Shown piece by piece: positions 1 to 10,665 of a stretch of 64,000 bases of DNA. The notes under the pieces are model-generated. The model searched no databases. It had not been told where the DNA came from and was given only the letters and a program-made list of their open reading frames with translations. Both the position numbers and the translations under genes were made by a program. The stretch is from contig NZ_FUYP01000006.1 of the NCBI RefSeq assembly GCF_900168005.1, positions 124,001-188,000 on the forward strand. The letters run 5' to 3'. The DNA comes from Sphingopyxis flava. Its GTDB lineage: Bacteria > Pseudomonadota > Alphaproteobacteria > Sphingomonadales > Sphingomonadaceae. Each line of letters starts with the position of its first letter. The first letter of the stretch is position 1.

Positions 1-57
1 GAAAAGGACGCATCGCAGGGCGACTAGTCCGAAAAGACAGGCGAGGGGAAAAACAGG

Positions 58-1080
58 GTGCAGCCGGCGGGCAATTTGTTCGACGTTCCGCAGGCATCGG
101 ATATGGTGAGGCTCGCGGCTGGCGAGCGCCCGCGTTTCTGGGTGACCATCGACACCGAAGAAGATTTCGACTGGTCCCAGCCCTTCAGTCGTACCGGCTA
201 TTCGCTTGGATCGGTCCCGGCGCTGGCCGACTGCCAGGCCTATTTTGAGCGCGCAGGCGTGCGGCCCATCTATCTCGTCGACTGGCCCATCGTCGCCGAT
301 GACCGCGCGTTCGACATATTGGGCCGCGCCGCGCACGAGGGGCGCTGCGAGATAGGGGCGCAGCTTCACCCCTGGGTCAATCCTCCCCACGAGGAGGAAG
401 TGAGCGAGAAAAGCAGTTACACCGGAAATCTGCCGATCGCCCTGCAACGCGCCAAGATGACCATGCTTCGAGATGCGATCCGCGATCGCTTCGGTGCGGC
501 CCCGCTCGCCTACCGCGCCGGGCGCTATGGTCTGGGCGCCGAGACAGCGGCGCTCCTCGCCGAGCTCGGTTTTCGGTGCGATACGTCGGTGCGAGCAGGT
601 TTCGACTATCGCGCGGGCCACGGCCCCGACTATCGCCGCGCGCCGCTCCATCCCTGGTGGGTCGAGACAAATGGGGGCGCGGTGCTCGAAATCCCCGTAA
701 CGACGGTCTTTGGCGGCCTCCTCGGACGCCTGGGGCCCTCGGTGTATCATCGCGTCGAGCAGAGCGGCGCGCGCGCCGCACTCGCTCGCTTCGGGCTCGT
801 CGAGCGGATCGCGCTGAGCCCCGAGGGCATCCCCGCCGAGCGCGCGCTCGAGGCGATCGACATCGCGATTGACCAGCAGCTACCGGTGCTGAACTTCTCC
901 TTCCATTCGCCGTCGCTGCAGGCGGGGAATACGCCCTATGTGCGCAATACTGCCGATCTGGAACATTTCTATCGCTGGTGGGATGTGGTCCTTGATCATC
1001 TCGCGCGCCGCGGCGTTGAGGCGACCGCCGCCGCCGCTATCATCGAAATGGCCGAGCGGGCACGCGCGCCTTGCGCTTGA
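58..1080 (+). CDS. Polysaccharide deacetylase (WalW-like, NodB superfamily)
   Basis: A 340-residue protein starting at GTG; an ATG at 103 is a possible alternative. It carries NodB-superfamily features: VTIDTEEDFDW near residue 30 (catalytic and metal Asp region), IGAQLHPWVNPP near 100 (metal His), YRAGRYGLG near 155, and NFSFHSPSLQAG near 280. Family members remove acetyl groups from cell-wall or capsular sugars. No signal peptide is visible, so it probably acts in the cytoplasm or on lipid-linked sugars. It stands alone before tRNA-Ile; the upstream neighbour is outside the window. The family call is firm; the substrate is unknown. Confidence 0.8.
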   Translation: MQPAGNLFDVPQASDMVRLAAGERPRFWVTIDTEEDFDWSQPFSRTGYSLGSVPALADCQAYFERAGVRPIYLVDWPIVADDRAFDILGRAAHEGRCEIGAQLHPWVNPPHEEEVSEKSSYTGNLPIALQRAKMTMLRDAIRDRFGAAPLAYRAGRYGLGAETAALLAELGFRCDTSVRAGFDYRAGHGPDYRRAPLHPWWVETNGGAVLEIPVTTVFGGLLGRLGPSVYHRVEQSGARAALARFGLVERIALSPEGIPAERALEAIDIAIDQQLPVLNFSFHSPSLQAGNTPYVRNTADLEHFYRWWDVVLDHLARRGVEATAAAAIIEMAERARAPCA

Positions 1081-1131
1081 AGCCGCTTGCCAATGCGGCG
1101 TGGCCTCCGCTATCGCGCGCTAACCCCTCGG

Positions 1132-1207
1132 GGGCCTGTAGCTCAATGGTTAGAGCTGGCCGCTCATAACGGCTAGGTTGCGGGTTCGAGTCCTGCCGGG
1201 CCCACCA
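1132..1207 (+). tRNA. tRNA-Ile (anticodon CAU, lysidine-modified type)
   Basis: A 76-nt cloverleaf with encoded CCA. The 7-bp acceptor stem is GGGCCTG with CGGGCCC (one G-U pair), the anticodon loop is CTCATAA, and the T arm has GGTTCGAGTCC. Anticodon CAU could mean Met or Ile2; the acceptor stem and the GGCCG/CGGCT anticodon stem resemble ileX-type tRNA, which TilS converts to read AUA. An integrase gene lies just downstream in the same orientation, so the 3' end is a likely attachment site. Confidence 0.9.
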
Positions 1208-1241
1208 CCCCTTCTTTTCATGTCATCGATATGGTATCAAA

Positions 1242-1264
1242 AAGCCCTTGTTTAACAAGGGTTT
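1242..1264 (+). terminator. Hairpin downstream of tRNA-Ile
   Basis: The inverted repeat AAGCCCTTG and CAAGGGTTT (9 bp with one G-T pair) flanks a TTTAA loop 35 bp after the tRNA. It is followed by TTTGTTG-like sequence. It probably ends tRNA transcription, though the T tract is weak. Confidence 0.5.
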
Positions 1265-1364
1265 GTTGTGCGTTCTTTGTCCATATCATCTCAAGACAGA
1301 TCACGACGTCTCGTCGAATCGAGGGGTGTTTTTTGGGGTTCGGACTCCGATTTTGGGGGTATCG

Positions 1365-2408
1365 ATGACTCTGACCACTTTAGAGGTAAAAAACGCCAAG
1401 CCGGCTGGCCGAAACTACAAGCTCACTGATTCGAGAGGGCTCTACCTGCTCGTGACAGTCGCAGGCACGAAGTCGTGGCGTTTCAAATATCATTACGGCC
1501 GGAAGGAGAAGATGCTCACGTTCGGGCGTTACCCGGATGTCGGGCTCGTCGCAGCCCGGGAGCGCGCGGATAATGCGCGAAGGCTCCTGCGGGAAGGTAA
1601 GGACCCTGGCTTCGAGGCACAGCGGATAAAGCGAGCCCAGATCGATGCCGCTGAGGCAACATTTCGCAAGCTGGCGGAGATGTGGCTGAAAGACCACGCA
1701 CCGCTTTGGTCGACAGCAAACGCTGTTCGCGTCAGCAATCGTATCGAGAGGGACCTTTATCCTGAGTTCGGCAATATGCCGATCGGGAATATCGATAGCG
1801 TGATGATCCTCCGAGCCCTTCGGAAGATCGAGGCCCGCGGTTCGATCGAAACCGCCAAGCGAGTGAGGGGCTATATCTACGCGATCTTCAAGAGGGCCAA
1901 AGGGGAGCGCCTCGTAAATGCGGCCCATCTCTTGGAAATCGATGAGATCAAGGACGCGCTCAAACCTACCCTGCCAGGCGCAAAGCAACCAGCGTTGACG
2001 ACGCTGCCCGAACTGCTCGATCTACAGCTCTGCGTCGATCGGTCCACGTCGAACCTAATCACGAAACTGGCATCGCGGCTCCTCGCGCTCTCCGTCGTGC
2101 GGGTCGGCGTGCTTCGAACCGCGCTTTGGTCCGAGTTCCACGGAATTGACTGGTCTGAACCTGACGCACCCTGCGAGACGCCGACCTGGCGAATTCCAGC
2201 CGCCCGAATGAAGCTAGAAGTGGAGGACAAACATAACAGCGCGTTCGGCCACGACGTCCTTCTGTCCCGTCAGGCCGTCGATGCTCTCCGAATCCTGCGG
2301 GTGGTGACAGGCACGAGTCCGTTGCTCTTTCCCAGTGCCAAATCGTGGAGCGAGCCAATGACCGATGCGGCGCTCAGTACGATGGGCTCTGTTGCACAAA
2401 TCGCGTGA
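1365..2408 (+). pseudogene. Truncated tyrosine integrase (DUF4102/P4-type)
   Basis: The start at 1365 gives MTLTTLEVKNAKPAG, the usual opening of P4-type integrases (DUF4102 arm-binding domain, SRGLYLLV motif, GRYPDVGLVAARERA). The catalytic domain begins with LLALSVVRVGVLRTALW, which holds the first active-site Arg. Reading stops being integrase after SEPMTDAALSTMG at 2384, where the terminal repeat of an IS5-type element begins; the last 8 codons are IS sequence. The HxxR box and the catalytic Tyr are missing, so the protein cannot recombine DNA. Its place beside tRNA-Ile marks the left edge of an old integrated element. Confidence 0.85.
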
Positions 2409-2956
2409 GGGATTCATCTCGCGAATCCAGGGTGGTAGCTGGGATGCATGAGCAGACCCATACCCCCGACCTACAAGACCAGGAACTGGCCAGCCTACAA
2501 TGAAGCACTCAAGCGCCGGGGCTCGCTGACGATCTGGTTTGACCCCGAGATGAGCTGGGATGCCGCGCCGACAGGCAGGCGTGGCCGCCTGCAGATCGCG
2601 GTGCCCATGCCGTCATCCCGCCCCGCAAGAACGCGAAGCCCTGGAAGACGATCACCGCCGGAGCCGTGGCCCGAAATGAGGCCCTGCGCGCGGCGAAATA
2701 CCTGGGCCGCGCGCTCTGGCGACGATGGAGTGGATACCACCGCCGAAGCCGCGTCGAGACAAAGATGCATTGTATCAAGTTGCTGGGCCAGCGGCTCATG
2801 GCACGGGACTTCGACCGACAGGTCGCCGAACTCCAGGTCCGCATCGCCGTCCTGAACGGCTACACCGCGCTCGGAATACCCGTCACGGAAGCTGTGGGAT
2901 AAGTCCGTCCGGGGAAAGGGGAACCTCGGCCTTACGCCGATTTGTGCAACAGAGCC
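2385..2956 (+). mobile_element. Internally deleted IS5-family element
   Basis: The ends are inverted repeats: CGATTTGTGCAACAGAGCC at 2938-2956 is the reverse complement of the sequence starting at 2385. Inside are the first 48 or so residues of an IS5-family transposase (from 2448, MSRPIPPTYKTRNWPAYN) and, in another frame, its last 100 or so residues (AVIPPRKNAKPWKTITAG to VTEAVG, ending near 2902). The middle is gone, with the joint near 2595-2605, so most of the DDE core is missing. No target duplication is visible (GATG on the left, TGCC on the right). It is non-autonomous. Confidence 0.85.
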
Positions 2957-3687
2957 TGCCCCTTCTCCCATCCCGCCGCAGGTGAGCAGGCGGTCGGCTC
3001 GATCATATAATGGGCGGTCATGATCAGGAACCGCCGGTTGAAGACCCGTTCCTTGCCGGTGAACACGCTGGTCACCGCCGTCTTCATATTATCGTAGATG
3101 CCGCGGCCTGGCACCCCGCCGAAGAAAGCAAAGCCGCGCGCATGCGCGTCGAACAGCATCTCCTGGCTCTCGCGCGGATACGCCCGGACATAGACTGCCC
3201 GCGATGCACACAGTCGCATATGCGCGACCTTCACCCGCATCGGCTTGCCCGCGATCTCCACATCCTCATGGCTCCAGTCGAACTGGTAGGCCTCGCCGGG
3301 CTTGAACATCAGCGGGATGAAGGCGGTGACACCATCGCCGGCATCCTTGCGCCGATCGGCCTTCCAGCGCGCCGCGTAGCGCCGCACGGCATCGTAGGAA
3401 CCCTCAAAACCTTCGCGCTCCAACAGATCATGGATACGCGTCATCCGCAGCCGCTCGCGCCTGCCGCGCACCTCATTCTCTTCCAGCAACGTATCGAGCC
3501 GAGCCCGAAACGGCCCGATCCGCGGCAGCGGCTGAACCTTGCGCTGATAGTCGAATGCGCCTTCCGGCGCCCGGATCGCCTTGCGGATCACCTTCCGCGA
3601 CACATGCAAATCCCGCGCGATCGCCTTGATCGCCTTACCACCGGCATACTCGCGCCGAATCCGAACCACTGTCTCCAAAACCAACAT
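2957..3687 (-). pseudogene. istA: Truncated IS21 transposase IstA
   Basis: The product starts MLVLETVVRIRREYAGG with a helix-turn-helix (KAIKAIARDLHVSRKVIRKAIR). It then has the start of the integrase core, FDWSHEDVEIAG with an Asp and GIYDNMKTAV with a second Asp. It stops matching after IEPTACSPAAGWEKGQ, where the IS5-type terminal repeat begins. Full IstA proteins have about 500 residues; about 245 remain and the catalytic Glu is lost, so it is inactive. Confidence 0.85.
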
Positions 3688-3799
3688 CCCGATCTCGCCG
3701 CCTGATTATCGAGCCGGCTGCTTAAACCATCGAAATGAGGGGTCCCTTTTAGACGCCGATCACCCCGCTAACGGGGTCCTTTTTGCACGCCGATCCACA
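2957..3799 (-). mobile_element. IS21-family element, 5' half
   Basis: The fragment holds the upstream end and the first half of an istA gene. Its outer end near 3799 reads TGTGGATCGGCG on the minus strand. Two direct repeats of the form GGGGTCC(C/T)TTTT-gacgccgat start at 3739 and 3773; such multiple terminal repeats are typical of IS21 transposase binding sites. The right part, including the rest of istA and istB, is absent beyond the IS5-type element at 2956. Confidence 0.8.
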
Positions 3800-3915
3800 C
3801 CGGCATCACGGGAAGCCGGCCCGATTGCTTCCTTGAGCTCGGCTATCTTCCTCGTTTCTACTTCTTATTCGGCTTGCGAAAAGAAGGAAGGCTGTCCACA
3901 GGCACGATCGAATAA

Positions 3916-5283
<1,368 letters not shown>

Positions 5284-5549
5284 CCCGGGGCTGGGCCGAC
5301 AGGCGGCGGGTGTGGCATTTGGAAGGCGATCACAGTTCATGCGCCGCTCGCTTCCGCCGGCCTCACCTGCCTCGAACGGCGGCAGGATGGCATCTGGTAG
5401 CCGACGCCGGGCAGGCAAATCGGCCAACGGCATGATAAATTCATGTCGATGCGTCCGGAATTGAGCCTCTGCTTGAAGGAGCATGGGGCATGCTGCTAGC
5501 CCCTGTTGATTGTCGCCAGTTCGCCGGGCGGTGTGGGGGGAAGTGATAA

Positions 5550-7980
5550 TTGTCCAACAAGAAGTTGCCGTTCATTTCGTCGGTCAGTCTGGCTCAGGTC
5601 GACGGGCGCAATGTGATACCGACCGCAATTCATTATGATAGCGAAAAGCGGGCTCGCATCGGTTATGACGCACGCGAGCATTGTGGCGAACCCGAGCAAT
5701 TGCTGGAAGATTTCAAGATCGAACTCGGTCAGCACGATCCCGATGCCGTCACCAAGCGCTCCGTTCGTAATCCGCATGCGCCGCGGTCGACCGTTGTGGG
5801 CATCGCGCAAGACTTCTTTTTCGAACTTCTGTCGAAGGTCAATTCCTGGCTGGAGCAGCAGGGGCGGCCGCTCCCCAAGAGTATCCTCATCGCCGAACCC
5901 CTCGCGTTGAGCGGCATCGATATGGCCGAGGAAAGCTGGCTGTCGAATTATCGCCGCGCCATCCGCCGGATCCTGCACGGCAAGTTCGAGCAGATCGACT
6001 TCATGCCCGAGCCTTTCGCAGTCTTTCAATATTATCGCTACGGGCTTCGCCATCCCGTTATCGCCGAGCAGCGCAAGCATATCGCACTGGTGCTCGATTT
6101 CGGCGGAGGGACATTCGACATATCGGTCATCGAAACAACGAAGAGCGGCGATGTCAGCCAAAGCGGGACGAATTCGCGCCCACTCAGCGCCAAATCCGTC
6201 CAGGTGGGCGGCTTCTACGTTAACCGCCTGCTCGCTGCACACTTGCTCTCGAAAGCCGTAGACCAGAATCTGCGCGGAGATGTCCGCAAATCGCTGGACC
6301 TGGTTGCGCGAACCAAGACGCCCGACGATCTGGCCGAACTTCACGAACGGCAGTAGACATTCTATCGTCACTACAAGCGGCTGCTCAATCAGATTGAAAG
6401 CGCCAAGCTTTCAGTCTGCAATTCGATCGCGAACTGGAGCTTGCAAGCGGACCTGTCGGGCCTCGCACCCTTCCCGATTTCGGTGCCGGTAAACCCCTAT
6501 GATCCGAAGTCTCCCATGGCGAGTATCAAGCTCGATGCCGGCATGCTCCGGCAAATCTTCGAGGCCGAAATATGGAAGCCGAAGCTTTGCGATGCGATCA
6601 GGAAGACGATCGAGCGGGCTTCGAGGGATCTCAAGGGACAGGAGATTTCGGTCGTTCTTCTTTCGGGTGGCTCGTCTAACATCCGGTGGCTTTCCAAATT
6701 GCTCGAGCGTGACCTCGGCAAGAGTCATCTGCCTCATTCCGAAATCCTTCAGCTGAGCGAGAATTTTCAGGAGATTGTCGCGAAAGGGCTGGCGACCGAA
6801 TGCGCGCGGCGTTTCTATACCGAAGGTCAGGGGGATTTTCGAGCGGTCACCTATAACCGGCTCTGTCTTGCCCTGTGTGCCGATGGCGGCGACCTTGAGG
6901 TGAAGAAGGCCCGCCCGATCACACCGGTGCTTGCCGCCGGGGCGAACGGGGATTTCGACGACGGCGTGTTGTTGCCGTCCGCGAGCAGCCTCAGGGGACT
7001 CGTCGACAAGCCGCTGCAATGGAAAATTCGCTTGGCCAGCCCGCCGAGGCGCCTGCTCGAATATTATTTCATGCGCTCCTCGTTCGATCCGGACGATCTC
7101 GAAGCGCGTCACAATATTGTCGATACGCGCGCGGCGACGCCGAAAAATGCCCGTTTCCAAGGGGCGATCGAAGTGGAGCTCACAGTCCGTGCCGACGGCA
7201 CGGCAATCCCGAGATTCATCTATGGGCGCAACGATCGATTTGATGGGGACGTTGCCGAAGGTCGTCCCTTCCACATCGACATGACCTTCGCGTCGGATGA
7301 GGTCGGCGGATCGACCTATTTGGGCTTCGACTTCGGGACCAGTGCATCGGCATGCTCATTCGTCGATTCCGGGGATGTTCACATGATCCAGGAGCGCAGC
7401 AGGTCCGCCGAGTGGCGCGGGCTTAGCGAACTGCTCTCCGAGCTCCCTTATCCAGCAGCCGCGCCGCTTGCGCGCTTCATCTCCGAAATGGATGCCGATC
7501 GCCGCCAGCAGAAGGGCCGCGATGCCGCCGATGCGCTGCTGGCCGTAGCCGCCTATGTGGCTTATATGGACCTTTGTTCGAATGAGAAGGTGAACAATGC
7601 CCATTTCAAGGGCTTCACCCAGCGATCCGCGGGACCGCTCTGGGGATTGATCAGAACCTGCGTGGCTGCGAACGCCTCGAAGCTGCATTTCGCAGCGCCG
7701 CTCCTGGGGCTAGTGAAACCGGAGAATGCCGATTAAGTCGATGAGTGGATCGATGGACTCAATTCGGAGAAGCACGGCCGAAAGCAGAATGTCGATTATG
7801 TCGGCTTCCTGAGCCTGCTCGCGAACCATGTCGCCCGGATATTCGCGGGCAAGCCGATGGGCGTTTTTGAGGGCGTGGTCGCCAAGCGTTTTCACTCTGG
7901 CTCATACACCGGCATCTTTCGCGTGCTGCATGGCCCGTCACAGACCTTCGTCGATGTGCTCGACTATGCTGGCAGCCACT
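5550..7980 (+). pseudogene. Hsp70/DnaK-like protein, broken by two in-frame stops
   Basis: One reading frame runs from TTG 5550 to about 7980 with TAG at 6354-6356 and TAA at 7734-7736; protein-like sequence continues in the same frame after each stop. The first part resembles an Hsp70 ATPase domain (phosphate-2 loop LVLDFGGGTFDISVIE at about residues 178-193; VVLLSGGSSNIRWL in the second part). The usual N-terminal phosphate-1 loop is missing, but STYLGFDFGTSASACSFV appears late, near 7310-7365. The 3' end is cut by IS21 sequence at about 7984. A dead large Hsp70-related gene is most likely; readthrough cannot be excluded from sequence. Confidence 0.7.
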
Positions 7981-7983
7981 CTT

Positions 7984-8324
7984 GCTTTCGATGGACCTCG
8001 CGATCCCCCTCCAGCCAGCCATCGATGATCTCGGTGAACCCATCCAGCTTCGGCCGCTTCACCGGCGCCGTCCGCCGGTATCCAGGCGGAACCGAGAACG
8101 CCAACATCTTCCGAACGCTGTCGCGGGAAACTCCAAACTGACGCGCAGCCTCGCGCTGGCTCATGCCTTCTGAACAAGCCAGGCGAACCTTCCGATACAA
8201 ATCCACGGTGAAAATCCTCCCGCCCTCCCTGTCGCCAGAAAGGGTAAAGGTGGACCACTTTTACGCCGCCCGCAGCGGGCTCATCCCCCCGCTACCGTGG
8301 TCGACTTTCTCACCGCCGTTCTCA
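7984..8324 (-). mobile_element. Second IS21-family fragment with istA N-terminus
   Basis: On the minus strand a start at 8206 gives MDLYRKVRLACSEGMSQREAARQFG, the helix-turn-helix opening of an IS21 IstA, followed by RTAPVKRPKLDGFTEIIDGW. Homology stops after DREVHRKQ at about 7984, where the Hsp70-like frame begins. Upstream, two related terminal repeats begin at 8250 (GTGGACCACTTTTACG) and 8297 (GTGGTCGACTTTCTCACC). The outer end is probably near 8324. This is a different IS21 type from that at 2957-3799. It separates two broken genes. Confidence 0.75.
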
Positions 8325-8684
8325 CCTTCGATCAAGGCGTTCGCGCGGAAGATGGTCGACGCCCATACGGCCTCGACCGACAAGCTGAAGAAGGAGGTCG
8401 CGACGCTAACGCCCGCGATCAAACCCGATCCGGCTCTCTCGGGCGACCAGCAGAAGAAGCTCGATGCGCTTCAGCAACTGACCGGCACCGCGTTCGAGCA
8501 GGCCTATATAGCGGACCAGGTCGCGGCGCACGAAGCCGCGCTCGGCGTGGTTCAGGCCTATGCGGACAATGGGACCGAGCCGGTCCTCAAACGCTTTGCT
8601 GCCGACGCCACGAAGATGGTGTCGGACCATCTGGACGAAGCCCGCCGGCTTGCAGCGTCTGCGCCGCCGGCGCCGGCGCCGTGA
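8325..8684 (+). pseudogene. DUF4142 protein, 5' end lost
   Basis: From about 8325 the frame reads IKAFARKMVDAHTASTDKLKKEVA, then ALQQLTGTAFEQAYIADQVAAHEAALGVVQAYADNG and ADATKMVSDHLDEARRLA. This is the C-terminal part of the DUF4142 helical domain. The signal peptide and first part of the domain are missing at the IS21 end, so no native start remains. The C-terminal tail SAPPAPAP and stop at 8684 look original. DUF4142 proteins are periplasmic with unknown role. Confidence 0.65.
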
Positions 8685-8696
8685 CGCGGGGCGAGG

Positions 8697-8890
8697 TCAT
8701 GGCGGGCGCGCGCATCGTGATCGAGCGCAGTCCGATGCGGGGGCGCGCCGTGGCGGGCGAGGAAACGCTCGCCGACTCGCAAGGTCGACAGACGGTTCGA
8801 GGAGGACGAAGAAATCTTCGGTCATCCCGCGCGGCCCTCATCATCGCATCGACGTCCGCTCCAGTTCGATGCCGATCCGCTGTCCGGCGT
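8697..8890 (+). pseudogene. Remnant of a DUF427 protein
   Basis: Near 8782-8830 one frame gives RKVDRRFEEDEEIFGHP and the next frame continues RGPHHRIDVRSSS. Together they resemble the EEDEEIxxHPRDPxHRIDVxxSSR stretch of DUF427 proteins, with a 1-base frameshift near 8825. Flanking sequence is not recognisable as the rest of the domain, so only a scrap is left. The call is tentative. Confidence 0.4.
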
Positions 8891-8892
8891 CC

Positions 8893-9238
8893 TGCATTAC
8901 GGCGATTTGGCTTGCCTCGCACGATCCGCAGATGCCGATCGGCGCCAAGCTCATCGCCGGTGTCGCGGCTGCCTGCGCCCTGTCGCCAATCGACCTGATC
9001 CCCGACTTCATTCCCGCCCTGGGCTATGTCGGCGAACTTGTTTTAGTGTCTCTCGGATCGTGGTTGGCAATCGGCTTCATCGCGTCGAAATTGATGGCCG
9101 AGTTTCGCGGTCGGGCCGAAGCGCTGAGCCCGCTCCCGTCAAGCGGGGCGGGAGCGTATCGTCATCGTGATCGTTATCATCTGGATAGCGGCGACGAGCG
9201 GCATTTTGTGGGCGTTCTGGCCGAGGCCGGCCGATTGA
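8893..9238 (+). pseudogene. DUF1232 (YkvA-like) membrane protein, frameshifted
   Basis: The frame reads IWLASHDPQMPIGAKLIAG, then ALSPIDLIPDFIPALGYVG and MAEFRGRAEALS, the hallmark of DUF1232. A frameshift lies between about 9130 and 9155; the last membrane segment (RIVIVIVIIWIAATSGILWAF followed by WPRPAD and TGA at 9236) is in the next frame. A GC-rich dyad (GCTCCCG/CGGGAGC) sits exactly at the shift. The native start is not identifiable because the DUF427 scrap runs into it. Confidence 0.55.
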
Positions 9239-9286
9239 GTTCTTAGCGCGCCTCGCTTGCAGCCTGAAATGCGCCAAGGAGACAAG

Positions 9287-10003
9287 ATGGTTCAATCCTG
9301 GCTTCCCTATTGCGGTGCGGCACCGCTGCCCGGCGAGTGGCTTGCTCGCTGGAACGGGGATCCGCTTCTGCTGTGTCTTTTCGGAGGGGCAGCGTTGTGG
9401 GGCTGGCGCCGTGCGGACCTGTCTCCGCCCTTCTGGTGGGGCTTTGCGTCTATCGTGCTGCTTTTCGTGTCGCCGCTCTGTGCCTTGTCGTCGGCGCTCT
9501 TTTCGGCGCGGGTCGCGCATCACGTCCTGCTTACGGCCGTTGCCGCGCCGCTCGTCGCCTGGGGGCTGAGGCCGGTCGCGCTCGCCGCGCGGCGCGCAGC
9601 GACGGCAGCGGCCGTCCACATCCTTGCTTTCTGGTTCTGGCACGCGCCGCAGCCCTATGCAGCGGCGTTGTCGAACGATGCGATCTATTGGCTGATGCAG
9701 ATCACTTTGTTCGGTAGTGCGCTCGGCTTCTGGATGGCCTTGCGGCGGGCGCCGACGCCGCTCGCGCTCGGGCTCCTCCTCGTGATGACGGCCCAGATGG
9801 GCCTGCTCGGTGCGCTCATCACCTTCGCCGGCGACCCGCTCTATGCGCCGCATTATGCGACGACGCAGCCTTGGGGTTTGAGGCCGATCGAGGATCAGCA
9901 GCTCGCCGGCCTTATCATGTGGGTGCCCGCTGCAGGATTTTATCTCGCGGCGGCGCTGGGGATGGCCTGGCGGCTGGTCTCGCCGCGCGCCGCGCGGACA
10001 TGA
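9287..10003 (+). CDS. ctaG: CtaG-like (caa3 type) cytochrome oxidase assembly protein
   Basis: A 238-residue polytopic membrane protein with about six hydrophobic segments, HHVLLTAVAAPLVAWGL, the FWFWHAPQPYAAAL motif and LLLVMTAQMGLLGALITF. These fit the caa3_CtaG family, which helps copper loading of caa3-type oxidases. The start at 9287 follows AAGGAG at 9276-9281; a longer frame from 9257 has no such site. It overlaps the next gene by ATGA and opens the oxidase cluster. This is the Bacillus-type CtaG, not the Cox11-type protein that shares the name. Confidence 0.8.
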   Translation: MVQSWLPYCGAAPLPGEWLARWNGDPLLLCLFGGAALWGWRRADLSPPFWWGFASIVLLFVSPLCALSSALFSARVAHHVLLTAVAAPLVAWGLRPVALAARRAATAAAVHILAFWFWHAPQPYAAALSNDAIYWLMQITLFGSALGFWMALRRAPTPLALGLLLVMTAQMGLLGALITFAGDPLYAPHYATTQPWGLRPIEDQQLAGLIMWVPAAGFYLAAALGMAWRLVSPRAART

Positions 10004-10665
10004 TCGAGGCGATCCGTAGCTGGGCCGCGCGGCATGCCGCCGAGGGGCGCTATTCGCCGGTCGGCCAGATATTCCATTGGGTCATGGCTGCGCTGATCGT
10101 CTTCCAGCTTGGATGGGGATGGACGATGGGCAGCATGGACGTTGGCGGCGACAAGCTCGCCGCCTATCAGGTTCATGCCGAAATCGGGCTGCTGATGCTG
10201 ATCCTGGCGGCGCTGCGCGGCATCTGGCGACTGATCGTCCCGGGGCCCGTCAACGATGCCGATCGCCTCGGCTGGCAGACGCTCGCGGCTTATGCCACCC
10301 ATATCCTCTTCTACATCTGCTTCTTCGGCCTGCCGCTCAGCGGCTGGGCGATGTGGTCGGTCCTCGAGGGCGGAGATCTGGCCGCGGCGGGCCTGCTTCC
10401 CTGGCCATCCATGCCCTTCGACACGGTGCCGACCGCGATCCAGTGGTGGATCCTCGATTGGGCGGAAGGCATCCACGCCCTGCTGATCATCCTGCTGGCG
10501 GCGATGATCCCGCTGCACGTCGGTGCGGCACTGAAACATCATTTCTGGGATCGCCACGATGTCCTTCGCGGGATGCTGCCCGAACTGCCCGAGGACGAGC
10601 CGCTGGAAGAGCCGCGACATGATCTGCCACCGCCCGGATCTCGCCGCCCGTCAGCCGGCGGCTGA
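10000..10665 (+). CDS. Cytochrome b561-type membrane protein
   Basis: A 221-residue protein with four membrane segments. Histidines that could bind two b hemes are in YSPVGQIFHWVMAALIVFQ, AYQVHAEIGLLMLILAALRGIWR, and IHALLIILLAAMIPLHVGAALKHHF. This is the Ni/Fe-hydrogenase-type/b561 pattern. The gene overlaps ctaG by 4 bp, so the two are translationally coupled. It may pass electrons between quinone and the periplasmic cytochromes encoded next to it. The tail after GMLPEL is low complexity and overlaps the tail of the convergent cytochrome c gene. Confidence 0.8.
   Translation: MIEAIRSWAARHAAEGRYSPVGQIFHWVMAALIVFQLGWGWTMGSMDVGGDKLAAYQVHAEIGLLMLILAALRGIWRLIVPGPVNDADRLGWQTLAAYATHILFYICFFGLPLSGWAMWSVLEGGDLAAAGLLPWPSMPFDTVPTAIQWWILDWAEGIHALLIILLAAMIPLHVGAALKHHFWDRHDVLRGMLPELPEDEPLEEPRHDLPPPGSRRPSAGG

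Noticed and set aside
5284-5549. Possible gene between gdhA and the Hsp70-like frame
   Set aside because: Short frames there have no start signals or recognisable content; two stops lie directly before the Hsp70-like start.
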